Source of the DNA: Gammaproteobacteria bacterium
Lineage (GTDB): Bacteria; Pseudomonadota; Gammaproteobacteria; Eutrophobiales; Eutrophobiaceae
Assembly: GCA_030829955.1 (NCBI GenBank)
Contig: JAURNY010000013.1
Span: forward strand, 1-53,351
Reading direction: 5' to 3'
Length of the DNA stretch: 53,351 nt
Made by a program: the position numbers and the translations under genes
Notes under the pieces: generated by a model
Seen by the model: only the letters and a program-made list of their open reading frames with translations
Told to the model about the DNA's origin: nothing
Database searches by the model: none
Shown: positions 19,999-30,239 of the stretch, one piece after another
Layout of the letters: each line of letters starts with the position of its first letter
How positions within the stretch are numbered: the first letter of the stretch is position 1

Positions 19999-20775
19999 CT
20001 ATTCGATGATTAATGAACTTTCCTGTTCAGTTTCGAGAACAAAATCATCATATTTTGAGACCGGTGGATTACCATCAAATATAAGATGCTCACGCTGCTG
20101 TAGATAGGCCTCGCGGGTGAAGACATAAGGATCAAGCGCTGCTTCATCACGAATGTTTGATGCTTCAAGCAGATTTGCACGGGTATTTACTGCATTCAAC
20201 GCGGTTACCGGTAATAAAACGATGCCTGATGCATAAAACAGTGGATTCAATAGGGTAGAAGGTACAAAGTTAGTTGTATTCCTAACCGTATTTGGGCCGA
20301 AAAAAGGTAGATATAGATATGATCCTTGATCAACACCCCATACTGCTAATGTTTGACCAAAGTCTTCATCGTGAGCTGATATTTCTAACGCAGTAGAAAC
20401 ATCAAAAAGCCCCCCGATGCCGATAGTAGAGTTGTAAAAAAAACGTAATGAGTCATGTATGCCTTGTTTCCATTTCCCTTGTAGAAAAGAGTTCAGGACA
20501 ACATTTAGATATGTAATGTTATTAAAAAAGTTTGTCACAGTAGTTCTAATTGGTTTAGGTGTGACACTTACATAGGCTTCAGCTGCTGGTTTAAAAATAT
20601 TTTTGTCCAATGATTCATTGACATCAAAAAATAGCCTGTTGGCAGGTTCAATTGAATCAGTGTTATGGACAACATCTTGTTTGATATTATTACCGGCACA
20701 ACCAGTAAAAAAAGCGATGACTATACTAAGAATTACCAGCTTTATAGAAACAAAAATACTTCTTGAAATCATCAT
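19999..20775 (-). CDS. mlaA: MlaA/VacJ family outer-membrane lipoprotein
   Basis: This 258-residue protein has a lipoprotein signal peptide with the lipobox FTGC, so Cys26 would be lipidated. The mature part begins with the family block DSIEPANRLFFDVNESLDKN and contains FFNNITYLNVVLNSFLQGK, GIGGLFDVST, FGQTLAVWGVDQGSYLYLPF and PSTLLNPLFY. MlaA forms a channel in the outer membrane for retrograde phospholipid transport with MlaC. Here it lies downstream of a MlaC/HpnM-like gene and hopanoid genes on the same strand, with no MlaBDEF transporter. Its cargo in this setting may be hopanoid or phospholipid (inference). Confidence 0.9.
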   Translation of the reverse strand: MMISRSIFVSIKLVILSIVIAFFTGCAGNNIKQDVVHNTDSIEPANRLFFDVNESLDKNIFKPAAEAYVSVTPKPIRTTVTNFFNNITYLNVVLNSFLQGKWKQGIHDSLRFFYNSTIGIGGLFDVSTALEISAHDEDFGQTLAVWGVDQGSYLYLPFFGPNTVRNTTNFVPSTLLNPLFYASGIVLLPVTALNAVNTRANLLEASNIRDEAALDPYVFTREAYLQQREHLIFDGNPPVSKYDDFVLETEQESSLIIE

Positions 20776-20857
20776 AGTTCTCTCAATTAAAGATGTTGGA
20801 AATTTTGATAGAATATTGACACAGGATTAAGCAACTGACAAACCCTGTTAGGAATGT

Positions 20858-21478
20858 TTAATCATTTTTTTTGATATCTGCGATCTGGGCAGTAATTTTG
20901 TTTACTAGTGCTGAAAATCCGGATACCTTAATTATTTTCGCATATTCAGCACGTTTTAGCGATAAATCACTGATACCATTAGCAATTACATTGACAATTT
21001 TCCATTGTGAGTCAGTTTGCTGAACGATGTAATCCAGTGCAACCGTATCATCTGCCGCTTTTAATTCTGTTCTGATTAAATATCGCTCGTTTTTTAGTGT
21101 TTCTGTCGATTTTGTTGAAAATATTTCCTGATTATAATTATTGAATCGATCAGCATAGGTTGTGACAGTGAGTTCATTAAATAAATTAATAAATTCATCT
21201 TGTTGTGCTTCATCCAAATTTATCCATGCACGACCAATAATAATTCTCGCAATTAGGCTGGTATCGAAACTACGTTTGATAACTGGTGATAATAATTCAA
21301 CTCGTTTTTCAAATTGTTCAGACTCGCCAAGCTTCATCGCTTCAATTAATGTTTTGTGTAATTCTAGGACAGGTTCGATGATCGAGGAATAATTCATTTC
21401 GGCAGCAAATACATGGCAAGGCAAAAACAGGAAATAAGAGAGGAATAGCCTGTTTGTTAAGACAAATATTTTGTTCAT
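20858..21478 (-). CDS. MlaC/HpnM-like periplasmic lipid-binding protein
   Basis: This 206-residue protein belongs to the Ttg2D/MlaC family. It has a signal peptide (about residues 1-25, ending HVFAA) and the family blocks RIIIGRAWINLDEAQQDEFI, FNELTVTTYADRFNNY and DSQWKIVNVIANGISDL. The start at 21478 is chosen because it directly precedes the signal peptide; a longer in-frame start at 21559 adds residues unlike the family. HpnM, the hopanoid-cluster member of this family, is the better guess than plain MlaC because hpnB and hpnH are immediately upstream. No other Mla subunits are nearby except MlaA. Confidence 0.83.
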   Translation of the reverse strand: MNKIFVLTNRLFLSYFLFLPCHVFAAEMNYSSIIEPVLELHKTLIEAMKLGESEQFEKRVELLSPVIKRSFDTSLIARIIIGRAWINLDEAQQDEFINLFNELTVTTYADRFNNYNQEIFSTKSTETLKNERYLIRTELKAADDTVALDYIVQQTDSQWKIVNVIANGISDLSLKRAEYAKIIKVSGFSALVNKITAQIADIKKND

Positions 21479-21534
21479 TTTTATCTCTACGGGTTTGTTA
21501 GTATATTTGATAAATAAATAATGGTTTTGTTGCA

Positions 21535-22650
21535 TTATTGGTAATTGCGGTCTTTCCAAGTCGCACCACTGGCAAAATAATATTCATAAGCTGAATGCCA
21601 GGTCATGATTAAATAAAGCGCACCTGCCAACGGTAATGTTATGACAAGATAGAGCGGCAGTGAATAATAGTTAATAGTAGGTAAATAACACAAAAACTGT
21701 ATTAACAATGTAATACTTGCAATAAACATAATAGTGCCAGTAGATGTAAATAGAATGTATAATGGCAGTATAAAGGCAACAAACATTAAGATTGTGCAAA
21801 GTATAAGCAGTAAAGGCGAGTAAAATAACTGTGTATATGCCGTTCGCGTTACCATTTTCCAAATAGTTTTCAGATCATCATAACTGCGAATACTCTTGGC
21901 AGAATGTGTTAGACCGGTCCAGCAACGATAACCCGCTTTTTTTATCTGTGCTGCCAGACTGCAATCGTCAATTAAAGCGTTCTTGATGCAGGTAAAGCCA
22001 CCAAGTTCTTTAAGCACTTTGTTTTCAAGCAATATAAAACCACCAGCAGCTGCAGAAAAACTATTACCATGACGATTAGCCAAATTAAACGGGTAAAGCA
22101 ATTTAAAGAAGAAAATAAAGGCTGGCATTAAAAACCTTTCCCAGCTTGTTTCCATTTTTAGAAAAGCCATTAATGACAACATTTGTAAATTTTCTTCAGT
22201 CACCTTTTTTAATACTGTAGAGATCAAGCTCGGCTTTAGCGTGATATCAGCATCAAGTAATAAAATGTATTTTGTTGAGATGTTTTGTCGACCCTGTTCC
22301 AGTGCCCAGAGTTTGCCGCACCAGCCAGCTTCCAGTGGTTTACCTTGGATGATCTGCAGATTTTCACAATCGACAGACAATGCCTTTTCTATCGTATTAT
22401 CACTCGATTGATCATCAACCAGAATAATGTTGAGGTTTTGTCCTTGGGCTTTGAGCGAAGTGAGAGTTTGTTGAATGGTTTCTGCTTCATTTCTTGCAGG
22501 TATTAAGACAGTAACATTGGACAGATCTAATGATAGAAATACAGAGTCGGCGTCAAGTGTCTCCCGTATACTCCACGGGCGCCAAGGTAAAAACAGAATT
22601 GCCAGCCATATAAAAAGTCCTGGCATGGCGACCAGAAGAGCTAAATTCAT
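21535..22650 (-). CDS. hpnB: HpnB-like glycosyltransferase (hopanoid-associated)
   Basis: This 371-residue membrane protein is a family 2 glycosyltransferase. It has a hydrophobic N-terminus, a GT-A domain with VTVLIPARNEAETI, ILVDDQSSDNT and the metal-binding LLLDADITLKP, then DDCSLAAQIKKAGYR, and three or four C-terminal helices. GWCGKLWALEQG and FSAAAGGFILL match HpnB, the glycosyltransferase of hopanoid clusters. The start at 22650 overlaps the hpnH stop by one base (TAATG arrangement), showing coupling. The substrate is not defined by the sequence. Confidence 0.87.
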   Translation of the reverse strand: MNLALLVAMPGLFIWLAILFLPWRPWSIRETLDADSVFLSLDLSNVTVLIPARNEAETIQQTLTSLKAQGQNLNIILVDDQSSDNTIEKALSVDCENLQIIQGKPLEAGWCGKLWALEQGRQNISTKYILLLDADITLKPSLISTVLKKVTEENLQMLSLMAFLKMETSWERFLMPAFIFFFKLLYPFNLANRHGNSFSAAAGGFILLENKVLKELGGFTCIKNALIDDCSLAAQIKKAGYRCWTGLTHSAKSIRSYDDLKTIWKMVTRTAYTQLFYSPLLLILCTILMFVAFILPLYILFTSTGTIMFIASITLLIQFLCYLPTINYYSLPLYLVITLPLAGALYLIMTWHSAYEYYFASGATWKDRNYQ

Positions 22651-23780
22651 TAAGCGACTTGTTTGTTCTTGCCGCAACTACGATTTTCTTTGTTTTCTCT
22701 AACTAGTGTCGGTTTCATTTCGACATCATCATCGTATAAAACAGGAAGTTCAGGTGCCATTTCACCTTCTGTTTTTGGACCTTTCAAAAACACCTTGAAT
22801 GCTTTTAATGGCGAACGGAAGGTATCATCTACTGCAGTCGCTTCGTAACCACAATGCACCATACAGTTAGTGCATTTCGGATTTTTACCTGTGCCGTAGT
22901 TATCCCAAATAGTATTTTCCATTAATTCATAGAATGATGAGGCATAACCTTCACCCACTAATAGGTAGCATGGTTTTTGCCACCCAAACACATTACGCGT
23001 TGGGTTACCCCAAGGAGTACATTGATAAGTTTGATTGCCAGCAAGAAAATCCAGATATAGCGAAGATTGATTAAAACGCCATTTCTTACCAAAACCCAGC
23101 GTGAACACATCACGGAAAAGTTGCTTACTTTCTCTTTTCTTCAGGAAAACATCCTGTTTTGGGGCACGCTCATAACTGTATCCGGGTGAGATGGTTACGC
23201 CTTCAACGCCCAATTCCATCGCCATATCCATAAATTCAGCAATCTCTTTAGCAGATTCGCCCTGGAACAAAGTACAGTTAATCGTCACACGAAAGCCTTT
23301 TTCAATCGCCAGTTTAATTACATTAACTGCCTTATCGAATACGCCTTCTTGACAAACAGATGCGTCATGGCGTTCACGATTTCCATCCAGATGGATTGAA
23401 AATGTTAAATATGGAGATGGTTTATATTCATCAATATGTTTTTTCAGCAATATTGCGTTGGTGCAAAGGTAAACGAATTTCTTTCGATCAATAAACCCGT
23501 TTACGATTTGATTCATTTCTTTGTGGATTAGTGGTTCACCACCTGCTATTGAAACAACTGGCGCACCACATTCGTCAATGGCCTCCATACATTCGTCATA
23601 GCTAAGGCGTTTATCAAGGATTTCTTTTGGATAATCAATCTTGCCACAACCAGCACAGGCGAGATTGCAACGAAACAGAGGCTCGAGCATAAGTACTAGA
23701 GGGTATTTTTTTATACCTTTAAGCTTTTGTTCGATGATATATCTACCGACTCTGTACTGCTGTATCAGTGGTACGCCCAT
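22650..23780 (-). CDS. hpnH: Adenosyl-hopene transferase HpnH (radical SAM)
   Basis: This 376-residue radical SAM enzyme has the cluster motif CNLACAGC (Cys38, Cys42, Cys45), followed by SIAGGEPLIHKEM and TFSIHLDGNRERHD. The C-terminal part has additional cysteines in NPKCTNCMVHCGYEA, consistent with the DUF3463-type extension. HpnH joins a 5'-deoxyadenosyl group to diploptene, giving adenosylhopane, the entry to extended hopanoids. It is the first gene of a four-gene run ending in mlaA and diverges from dxs, which supplies isoprenoid precursor. Squalene-hopene cyclase is not in this window. Confidence 0.93.
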   Translation of the reverse strand: MGVPLIQQYRVGRYIIEQKLKGIKKYPLVLMLEPLFRCNLACAGCGKIDYPKEILDKRLSYDECMEAIDECGAPVVSIAGGEPLIHKEMNQIVNGFIDRKKFVYLCTNAILLKKHIDEYKPSPYLTFSIHLDGNRERHDASVCQEGVFDKAVNVIKLAIEKGFRVTINCTLFQGESAKEIAEFMDMAMELGVEGVTISPGYSYERAPKQDVFLKKRESKQLFRDVFTLGFGKKWRFNQSSLYLDFLAGNQTYQCTPWGNPTRNVFGWQKPCYLLVGEGYASSFYELMENTIWDNYGTGKNPKCTNCMVHCGYEATAVDDTFRSPLKAFKVFLKGPKTEGEMAPELPVLYDDDVEMKPTLVRENKENRSCGKNKQVA

Positions 23781-23892
23781 TAAATTACTCCAAGTGACTG
23801 ATTTATATAAAATTGGTGCGGTTTCAAAATTGCACTATTAAAACATAGACTGGGGTCGCCGGCAAAAAGCTTGGCGATTATATAGAAATAAA

Positions 23893-23922
23893 TAGTGAAA
23901 TTCTCACCAAATTAGTGAATTC
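23893..23922. promoter_or_regulatory. Direct repeat in the hpnH-dxs divergent promoter region
   Basis: TAGTGAAATTC (23893-23903) and TAGTGAATTC (23913-23922) repeat with a 20 bp period, about two helical turns, in the 230 bp gap between divergent hpnH and dxs. This could be a tandem binding site controlling both genes. No other structure is evident in that gap. Confidence 0.35.
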
Positions 23923-24010
23923 GTGTTATGAGTCTATGCCGTAACATGTATTTCTTGCCAGTAACTTTGTCAATATTCATAATATTGAGCTTTTCCCATC
24001 GAACAAAGCA

Positions 24011-25912
24011 ATGATAGAAGAATTAAATACACCATTACTCGATAAAATTGATAGCCCGGCAGATTTAAGGAAATTACCTGAATCCCAACTAAAAAATGTC
24101 GTTGAAGAACTACGCCAGTATTTATTACATACAGTGAGTAAAATTGGTGGCCACTTTGCAGCCAGTCTTGGAGTCACGGAATTAACCGTGGCCTTACATT
24201 ATTTATATAACACTCCTGAAGATCGTCTGGTTTGGGACGTAGGTCATCAGGCTTACATTCATAAGATATTGACAGGCAGAAAAGATCGCTTACATACCAT
24301 TCGTCAATGGGGTGGTCTGGCACCTTTTCCAAAACGTGATGAGAGTGAATACGATACCTTTGGTGTTGGGCATTCAAGCACATCGATTGGTGCAGCGCTG
24401 GGTATGTCTATCGCTGCGAAAAATACCGGTAAAAATAGAAAATGTGTTGCCATTATTGGTGATGGCAGTATTACAGCTGGCATGGCATTTGAAGCTTTAA
24501 ATCATGCTGGCGATTTGCATAGTGATTTATTAGTTATTTTAAATGACAATAATATGTCGATATCGCCAAACGTTGGTGCCTTATCAAATCGATTTGCACA
24601 ATTAATCTCGGGCAAGATTTATTCAAGCGTTAGAAAAAGTGGTAAAAAAGTTTTATCCAATATTCCTAATGCGTTTGAGATTGCAAAGCGTGCTGAAGAA
24701 CATGTGAAAGGTCTGATTATGCCAGGCACCTTATTTGAAGAATTTGGCTTTAATTATATTGGACCGGTTGATGGACATGACATTGATGCATTAATCAATA
24801 CGTTAAAGAATGTTAAAGAACTGGAAGGCCCTCAGTTTTTACATATTATTACCCGTAAGGGTAAAGGTTATGGGCCTGCCGAAGATGATCCTGTTAAATA
24901 TCATGGCGTTACGCCGTTTGATCCCTGTATAGGTATTCAGCCTTCAGCCAATAAAATCAATACCAGCCGAAGCTACAGTCAGGTGTTTGGTGACTGGGCA
25001 TGCGATATGGCAAAGCAGGATAAACGGCTTGTCACAATTACCCCTGCTATGCGTGAAGGTTCAGGGTTGGTGCGTTTTGAAAAAGAACATCCTGATCAAT
25101 ATTTCGATGTTGCGATTGCAGAACAACACAGTGTAGCGGTTGCAGCAGGGATGGCTTGCGATGGTTTGAAGCCGGTGGTAGCAATTTACTCTACATTTTT
25201 GCAGCGTGCCTATGATCAACTAATTCATGATGTCGTAGTGCAAAACTTGCCCGTAATGTTTGCGATTGACCGCGCAGGTTGTGTTGGTGCTGACGGTCCA
25301 ACACATAATGGTTCCTATGATTTAAGTTTTATGCGTTGCCTTCCTAATATGGTAGTGATGGCGCCTGCTGATGAAAATGAGTGCCGGCAAATGCTGTTTA
25401 CCGGTTATCACATCGATGGACCGAGTGCGGTTCGATATCCTCGAGGCAGTGGCCCTGGAGTTGAAATACAGGAAGAGATGGCGGCGCTGCCAATAGGTAA
25501 AGCAGAAGTTCGTCGTCAAGGTAACAACGTTGCTTTGCTAGCGTTCGGTAGCATGGTGAGTATAGCTGAACAAGTTGGAAATGAAATCGATGCTACTGTA
25601 GTCAATATGCGTTTTGTAAAGCCATTAGATGAAGAACTAGTTCTTGATATGTGTGCAAATCATGATCTATTGATTACACTCGAAGAAAATGTAGTTCAAG
25701 GTGGTGCAGGTTCTGCAGTGATTGAGTGTATCGCTAAACATGGTATTGCTCAGCGTGTGAGTATCATTGGTTTACCAGATACTTTATTACATCATGGCTC
25801 ACCTAGTGATATGTTGAAAGAGGCTGGACTAGACTTCGATGGTGTGATGAGTCAGGTCAATGCCTTTTTGAATGGGAGTGATATATCCAAGCAACTCATT
25901 AGCGCTTCTTAA
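24011..25912 (+). CDS. dxs: 1-deoxy-D-xylulose-5-phosphate synthase
   Basis: This 633-residue TPP enzyme condenses pyruvate with glyceraldehyde-3-phosphate, the first step of the MEP isoprenoid pathway. It has the N-terminal [20 protein letters not shown] and [16 protein letters not shown] blocks, the TPP-binding [18 protein letters not shown] ... [10 protein letters not shown], and the transketolase domain with [15 protein letters not shown] and [18 protein letters not shown]. Length is normal. It diverges from the hopanoid genes, and a dxs copy next to hpn genes is a recurring arrangement, so it may be co-regulated to feed hopanoid synthesis. Confidence 0.97.
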   Translation: MIEELNTPLLDKIDSPADLRKLPESQLKNVVEELRQYLLHTVSKIGGHFAASLGVTELTVALHYLYNTPEDRLVWDVGHQAYIHKILTGRKDRLHTIRQWGGLAPFPKRDESEYDTFGVGHSSTSIGAALGMSIAAKNTGKNRKCVAIIGDGSITAGMAFEALNHAGDLHSDLLVILNDNNMSISPNVGALSNRFAQLISGKIYSSVRKSGKKVLSNIPNAFEIAKRAEEHVKGLIMPGTLFEEFGFNYIGPVDGHDIDALINTLKNVKELEGPQFLHIITRKGKGYGPAEDDPVKYHGVTPFDPCIGIQPSANKINTSRSYSQVFGDWACDMAKQDKRLVTITPAMREGSGLVRFEKEHPDQYFDVAIAEQHSVAVAAGMACDGLKPVVAIYSTFLQRAYDQLIHDVVVQNLPVMFAIDRAGCVGADGPTHNGSYDLSFMRCLPNMVVMAPADENECRQMLFTGYHIDGPSAVRYPRGSGPGVEIQEEMAALPIGKAEVRRQGNNVALLAFGSMVSIAEQVGNEIDATVVNMRFVKPLDEELVLDMCANHDLLITLEENVVQGGAGSAVIECIAKHGIAQRVSIIGLPDTLLHHGSPSDMLKEAGLDFDGVMSQVNAFLNGSDISKQLISAS

Positions 25913-25925
25913 GTATATTGAGAGA

Positions 25926-26471
25926 TTACTCGAAACCTGAAGATAATAGATCATTATCTTCCTCATAATTTTTAATTAACTTTTCAATCTCATTAATTTC
26001 TACAACACCCGGCCAGCGTGCAACCGCCTTACCGTCAGGACGGTAAACGGCAATTAATGGAATTCCAACCAGATGTCGGCCTATTACTTCTGAAGCCAGT
26101 TCTTGATCTGCCAGAAATAGAGGGTAATTAAGGGGCTTGATTTCAATAAATGATTTAATGATGTCAGCTTTGCCATAGCCAAAGCTAGGGAAATCAATTG
26201 TTACACCTAATATCGGAGTTTCAGGGTTACGTTCCATAAATTTTTTAATTCGCGGAAGTTCTGTTACGCAAGCGCTACATGTTGGACTCCAGACGTTAAC
26301 CACAACCCATTTTCCTTGACCTATATAATTCGAAAGTGGTTCTTTGATACCATCAATATTCTCTAATTTCATATTAATCGCTTCGGCATTAACATTCTGT
26401 ATACCGAGATAAAAAAGAAAAAATATGATTGCTGGTAATGATGTCTGTAGAGTTTGTATTTTTTTTCGCAT
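25926..26471 (-). CDS. TlpA/ResA-like thioredoxin-fold protein
   Basis: This 181-residue protein has a hydrophobic N-terminus ending in VNAEA (signal peptide or anchor), then a thioredoxin domain with the active site [13 protein letters not shown] (Cys65, Cys68) and the cis-proline region [13 protein letters not shown]. These are features of extracytoplasmic thiol-disulfide reductases of the TlpA/AhpC-TSA family. The partner is unknown; cytochrome c maturation proteins and metalloproteins are typical partners. It converges with dxs (13 bp gap) and diverges from aroC (73 bp gap). Confidence 0.85.
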   Translation of the reverse strand: MRKKIQTLQTSLPAIIFFLFYLGIQNVNAEAINMKLENIDGIKEPLSNYIGQGKWVVVNVWSPTCSACVTELPRIKKFMERNPETPILGVTIDFPSFGYGKADIIKSFIEIKPLNYPLFLADQELASEVIGRHLVGIPLIAVYRPDGKAVARWPGVVEINEIEKLIKNYEEDNDLLSSGFE

Positions 26472-26544
26472 ATCTATTAGTGGTGAATTTTATCTTTTAA
26501 TTCAACATGTACGCTGCATCGGTTATCTTATACAATATCGCACC

Positions 26545-27645
26545 ATGTCAGGAAATACATTAGGAAAATTATTTACAGTTACAACTGCAGGTGAGAGTCA
26601 CGGTTTGGCACTTGTCTGTATTGTAGACGGTTGTCCGTCTGGTCTGTCTTTGACAGAGGCGGATATGCAGCACGATCTAGATCGTCGTAAACCTGGAAAA
26701 TCCCGACATGTTACACAGCGCAAGGAATCGGATACGGTGAAAATTCTCTCAGGAGTTTTTGAAGGTATAACTACAGGTTCACCAATAGCCTTACTGATCG
26801 AAAACGAAGATCAAAAGTCGAAAGATTATGGCAATATCAAGGATATGTTCCGCCCAGGGCATGCTGATTATACCTATCAGCAAAAATATGGTATCCGCGA
26901 TTATCGAGGTGGTGGGCGTTCATCAGCGCGAGAGACTGCTATGCGTGTTGCCGCAGGAGCAATAGCAAAAAAATATTTGAATGAAAAATTTGGCGTCACC
27001 ATTCGTGGGTACTTATCTCAAATAGGAGATCAAAAAATCGATTTTGTTGACTGGAAAGGTATTAATGACAATCATTTCTTTTGTCCTGATCCAGATCGTG
27101 TCGCTGCTCTGGAAGCTTATATGGATCGCCTGCGCAAAGAAGGTGAGTCAGTCGGAGCAAGATTGAATATTATTGCAGAAAAAGTACCTGTCGGCTTAGG
27201 CGAACCTATCTTTGATCGTCTTGATGCTGATATTGCTAAGGCGATGATGAGTATCAATGCTGTGAAGGGGGTTGAGATTGGAGCAGGTTTTGATGTTGTG
27301 GTATTGAAAGGCACTGAAAATCGGGACGAATTAACCCCAAAAGGTTTCAAGAGTAATTGTGCAGGTGGAGTACTCGGTGGCATCTCTACTGGTCAGGATA
27401 TTACTGTGAGTATTGCGCTTAAACCGACTTCCAGTATTCGTCTTCCTGGTGATACTATCGATATTAATGGTGAGCAAGCTAAAGTAGTTACAAAAGGTAG
27501 ACATGATCCATGCGTCGGTATCCGCGCTACGCCGATTGCAGAAGCGATGCTGGCATTGGTAATAATGGATCACTACTTGAGACATCGCGGACAAAACGCC
27601 GATGTCCATTCGCAAACACCAAACATTCCAGCAAGCTCAGACTAA
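26545..27645 (+). CDS. aroC: Chorismate synthase
   Basis: This 366-residue enzyme makes chorismate from EPSP in the last shared step of aromatic amino acid synthesis. It has [19 protein letters not shown] at the start, [32 protein letters not shown], and [20 protein letters not shown]. The start is ATG 26545, where family similarity begins; an in-frame ATG at 26425 adds 40 unrelated residues. Its stop overlaps the MFS gene start in a TAATG arrangement. Confidence 0.97.
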   Translation: MSGNTLGKLFTVTTAGESHGLALVCIVDGCPSGLSLTEADMQHDLDRRKPGKSRHVTQRKESDTVKILSGVFEGITTGSPIALLIENEDQKSKDYGNIKDMFRPGHADYTYQQKYGIRDYRGGGRSSARETAMRVAAGAIAKKYLNEKFGVTIRGYLSQIGDQKIDFVDWKGINDNHFFCPDPDRVAALEAYMDRLRKEGESVGARLNIIAEKVPVGLGEPIFDRLDADIAKAMMSINAVKGVEIGAGFDVVVLKGTENRDELTPKGFKSNCAGGVLGGISTGQDITVSIALKPTSSIRLPGDTIDINGEQAKVVTKGRHDPCVGIRATPIAEAMLALVIMDHYLRHRGQNADVHSQTPNIPASSD

Positions 27646-28790
27646 TGTTAAAGATTGACGGCCTGCCTTACTGGCGACTGTCGGGTTACTATTTTCTTTT
27701 TTTTCTGACTATCAGTGGTTTCATGCCTTACTGGAACCTCTATCTACAATCAATCTCCATGTCTGCCGAAGAAATTGGTTTGTTATCAGCGGTAGTAGTG
27801 ATCACAAAAATATTCGCTTCACCCTTATGGGGCTGGTTAGTTGATCATTATGGTAAGCGCATCAGAATAATACAAATTTGTGCTTTTGGTACTTTAATCT
27901 GCTTTTCCTTTGCCTTGCTCACCGAAGCATTTTGGTGGTTATTCATTATTCTTTTTGTTTTTTCCATCTTCTGGAGTGCCGGATTACCCCTAATCGAGGC
28001 AACCACTTTTTCTCACCTCAAAGATAATAATAATGACTACACGGTAATTCGTATCTGGGGTTCAATCAGTTTCATTGTTGGTGTTCTGCTTCTAGGAAAA
28101 TATCTTGAAACCAATCCTATCAGCGATATCATCCCCATCCTGATTTTTTTCATGTCTTTAGTATGGGTGCATAGCCTGACACTATCTGAACATCATGATA
28201 GTGAAATTCACGAAGGGAGTATTTCATTTCTAGATATATTAAAACGTCCTGCCGTGATTGTGATATTCATGGTATGTTTTCTGGTGCAGGCGAGTCATGG
28301 TCCGTATTACACATTTTTTTCTATATATCTTGAGGCAAATGATTACAGCAGCAGTTTTATAGGTATTGCCTGGGCAGTCGGTGTGCTTGCTGAGGTATTG
28401 ATCTATTTAATTTTACATAAAGTTATCAAGAGATGGAGTCTGCGATGGTTAATGATTGTGAGCTTGATACTTGCTTCTATACGTTGGTTGATGATTGCAT
28501 TGTTCGTGAACAATGTATATTTGTTGCTGTTAGCCCAATTATTACATGCGGCCAGCTTTGCGGTTTATCATGCTGTTGCTATTCAATATATTCATCGAGA
28601 GTTTAGAGGTGCGCATCAGGGAAGGGGGCAGGCACTTTATAGCAGTATCAGTTTTGGTGCCGGTCTAGCGCTAGGGACATTAGTCAGCGGTTATCTATGG
28701 GAAGGTGTAGGTTCCATGCAAACTTATTTGTTTGCCGCTGCGTTAAGTAGTATCGCAGTCGTAATTGCAATAAAAGGTTTGCCCGATTAA
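27645..28790 (+). CDS. MFS transporter (MFS_1-like)
   Basis: This 381-residue protein has about twelve predicted membrane helices, with the MFS loop pattern SPLWGWLVDHYGKRIRI between helices 2 and 3. The general look, including GFMPYWNLYLQSISMSAEEIGLL near the start, is that of the PF12832 (LacY-like/phenylpropionate permease) group. The substrate is unknown. The start at 27645 is chosen from the TAATG overlap with aroC, implying coupled translation. Its last 4 bp overlap the end of the convergent tldD. Confidence 0.85.
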   Translation: MLKIDGLPYWRLSGYYFLFFLTISGFMPYWNLYLQSISMSAEEIGLLSAVVVITKIFASPLWGWLVDHYGKRIRIIQICAFGTLICFSFALLTEAFWWLFIILFVFSIFWSAGLPLIEATTFSHLKDNNNDYTVIRIWGSISFIVGVLLLGKYLETNPISDIIPILIFFMSLVWVHSLTLSEHHDSEIHEGSISFLDILKRPAVIVIFMVCFLVQASHGPYYTFFSIYLEANDYSSSFIGIAWAVGVLAEVLIYLILHKVIKRWSLRWLMIVSLILASIRWLMIALFVNNVYLLLLAQLLHAASFAVYHAVAIQYIHREFRGAHQGRGQALYSSISFGAGLALGTLVSGYLWEGVGSMQTYLFAAALSSIAVVIAIKGLPD

Positions 28791-30229
28791 AAGCTGGTGC
28801 CGCCCACTGTCATATCATCAATTCGGATGGTAGGTTGACCCACGCCAACAGGTACTGATTGACCATCTTTACCGCAGGTACCAATACCTGAATCTAACGA
28901 CATATCCTTACCCACCATGCTTACACGGGTTAAGACATCCGGACCATTACCAATAATGGTGGCACCTTTAATTGGAGTCGTGATCTTACCATTTTCAATC
29001 TTGTAGGCTTGACTGGCACTAAAGACAAATTTTCCATTGGTAATGTCGACTTGACCACCACCAAATTGTGCGGCGTATATTCCTTTTTCAACTGAAGCTA
29101 TGATTTCTTGTGGATCGTGTTCACCGCCCAGCATGTAAGTATTGGTCATTCGTGGCATTGGCAAATGAGCATAAGATTCACGTCTGCCATTACCGGTAGG
29201 TGAAACTCCCATCAGTTTTGCATTATGTTTATCCTGCATATAACCTTTTAATATCCCACGTTCGATCAATGTTGTGCATGATGTTGGTGTTCCTTCGTCA
29301 TCTACATTTAATGAACCGCGACGATTAAGAATTGTGCCATCATCAACTACGGTGACTTCTGGTGATGCTACACGTTCACCAATTCGATCAGAAAATGCAG
29401 AAGTCTGTTTGCGATTAAAGTCACCTTCCAATCCATGGCCAATTGCTTCATGTAATAAGATACCTGGCCAACCCGGGCCAAGTACCACAGGCATTGTGCC
29501 GGCCGGGGCGGAATCAGCTTCAAGATTTAATAAGGCTTGTTCCAGTGCGTCATCAACATAGCTCATTGCTAGGTCATCATTGATAAAATATTCATAACCA
29601 AAGCGACCACCGCCACCAGCACTTCCTTTTTCAATACGGCCATTATCTTCAACAATGATATTGATATTGAGTCTGACTAATGGACGTACATCACCACTTA
29701 ATGTGCCATCACTATTCGCGACTAAAACGGTGTTATGCGAACCGATCAAACCAATCATCACCTGCTTTACGCGTTCATCTTTACTTCTCGCAGCCTTATC
29801 CAGTTTTTTTAGTAAGGCAATTTTGTCTTCGGTGCTGATCGAATCTAATGGGTTAGCTGATACATATAAGCTGGCAGGGGTATTTTTTTTCCATGCCTGA
29901 ACTTGCGTATTATTACCTTTACTGGCTATCGATCGTGCTGCAGATGCCGCTTGTGTCAATGCCGGCAGTGCAATTTCGTCTGAATAGGCAAAGCCTGTTT
30001 TTTGACCACTGATTGCTCGAATACCAACGCCTTGATCAATACTATGAGAGCCTTCTCGTACAATTCCATCATCCAATACCCATGATTCAGCATGTGCGGT
30101 CTGAAAATATAGATCGGCGTAATCAATCGAACTTAACATGACTTGATCCAATGTGTTGTGCACATCTTTCATTTCAAGTCCGCGCGCGTTGATTAGTTCA
30201 TTTTCTGCAATTTTTAATGTATCAGTCAT
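28787..30229 (-). CDS. tldD: Metalloprotease TldD
   Basis: This 480-residue protein is the TldD subunit of the TldD/TldE protease. It has the zinc motif HEAIGH within GWPGILLHEAIGHGLEGDFN, and the C-terminal half includes RMTNTYMLGGEHDP and GIGTCGKDGQSVPVGVGQP. TldD/E cuts unfolded peptides and matures some RiPPs such as microcin B17, which is worth noting given the RiPP locus at 42701-44665, although no functional tie is shown. It lies 10 bp downstream of the nitrilase-family gene on the same strand; these two usually follow yhdP, but here yhdP is 14 kb away. Confidence 0.96.
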   Translation of the reverse strand: MTDTLKIAENELINARGLEMKDVHNTLDQVMLSSIDYADLYFQTAHAESWVLDDGIVREGSHSIDQGVGIRAISGQKTGFAYSDEIALPALTQAASAARSIASKGNNTQVQAWKKNTPASLYVSANPLDSISTEDKIALLKKLDKAARSKDERVKQVMIGLIGSHNTVLVANSDGTLSGDVRPLVRLNINIIVEDNGRIEKGSAGGGGRFGYEYFINDDLAMSYVDDALEQALLNLEADSAPAGTMPVVLGPGWPGILLHEAIGHGLEGDFNRKQTSAFSDRIGERVASPEVTVVDDGTILNRRGSLNVDDEGTPTSCTTLIERGILKGYMQDKHNAKLMGVSPTGNGRRESYAHLPMPRMTNTYMLGGEHDPQEIIASVEKGIYAAQFGGGQVDITNGKFVFSASQAYKIENGKITTPIKGATIIGNGPDVLTRVSMVGKDMSLDSGIGTCGKDGQSVPVGVGQPTIRIDDMTVGGTSF

Positions 30230-30239
30230 GATATAAATA

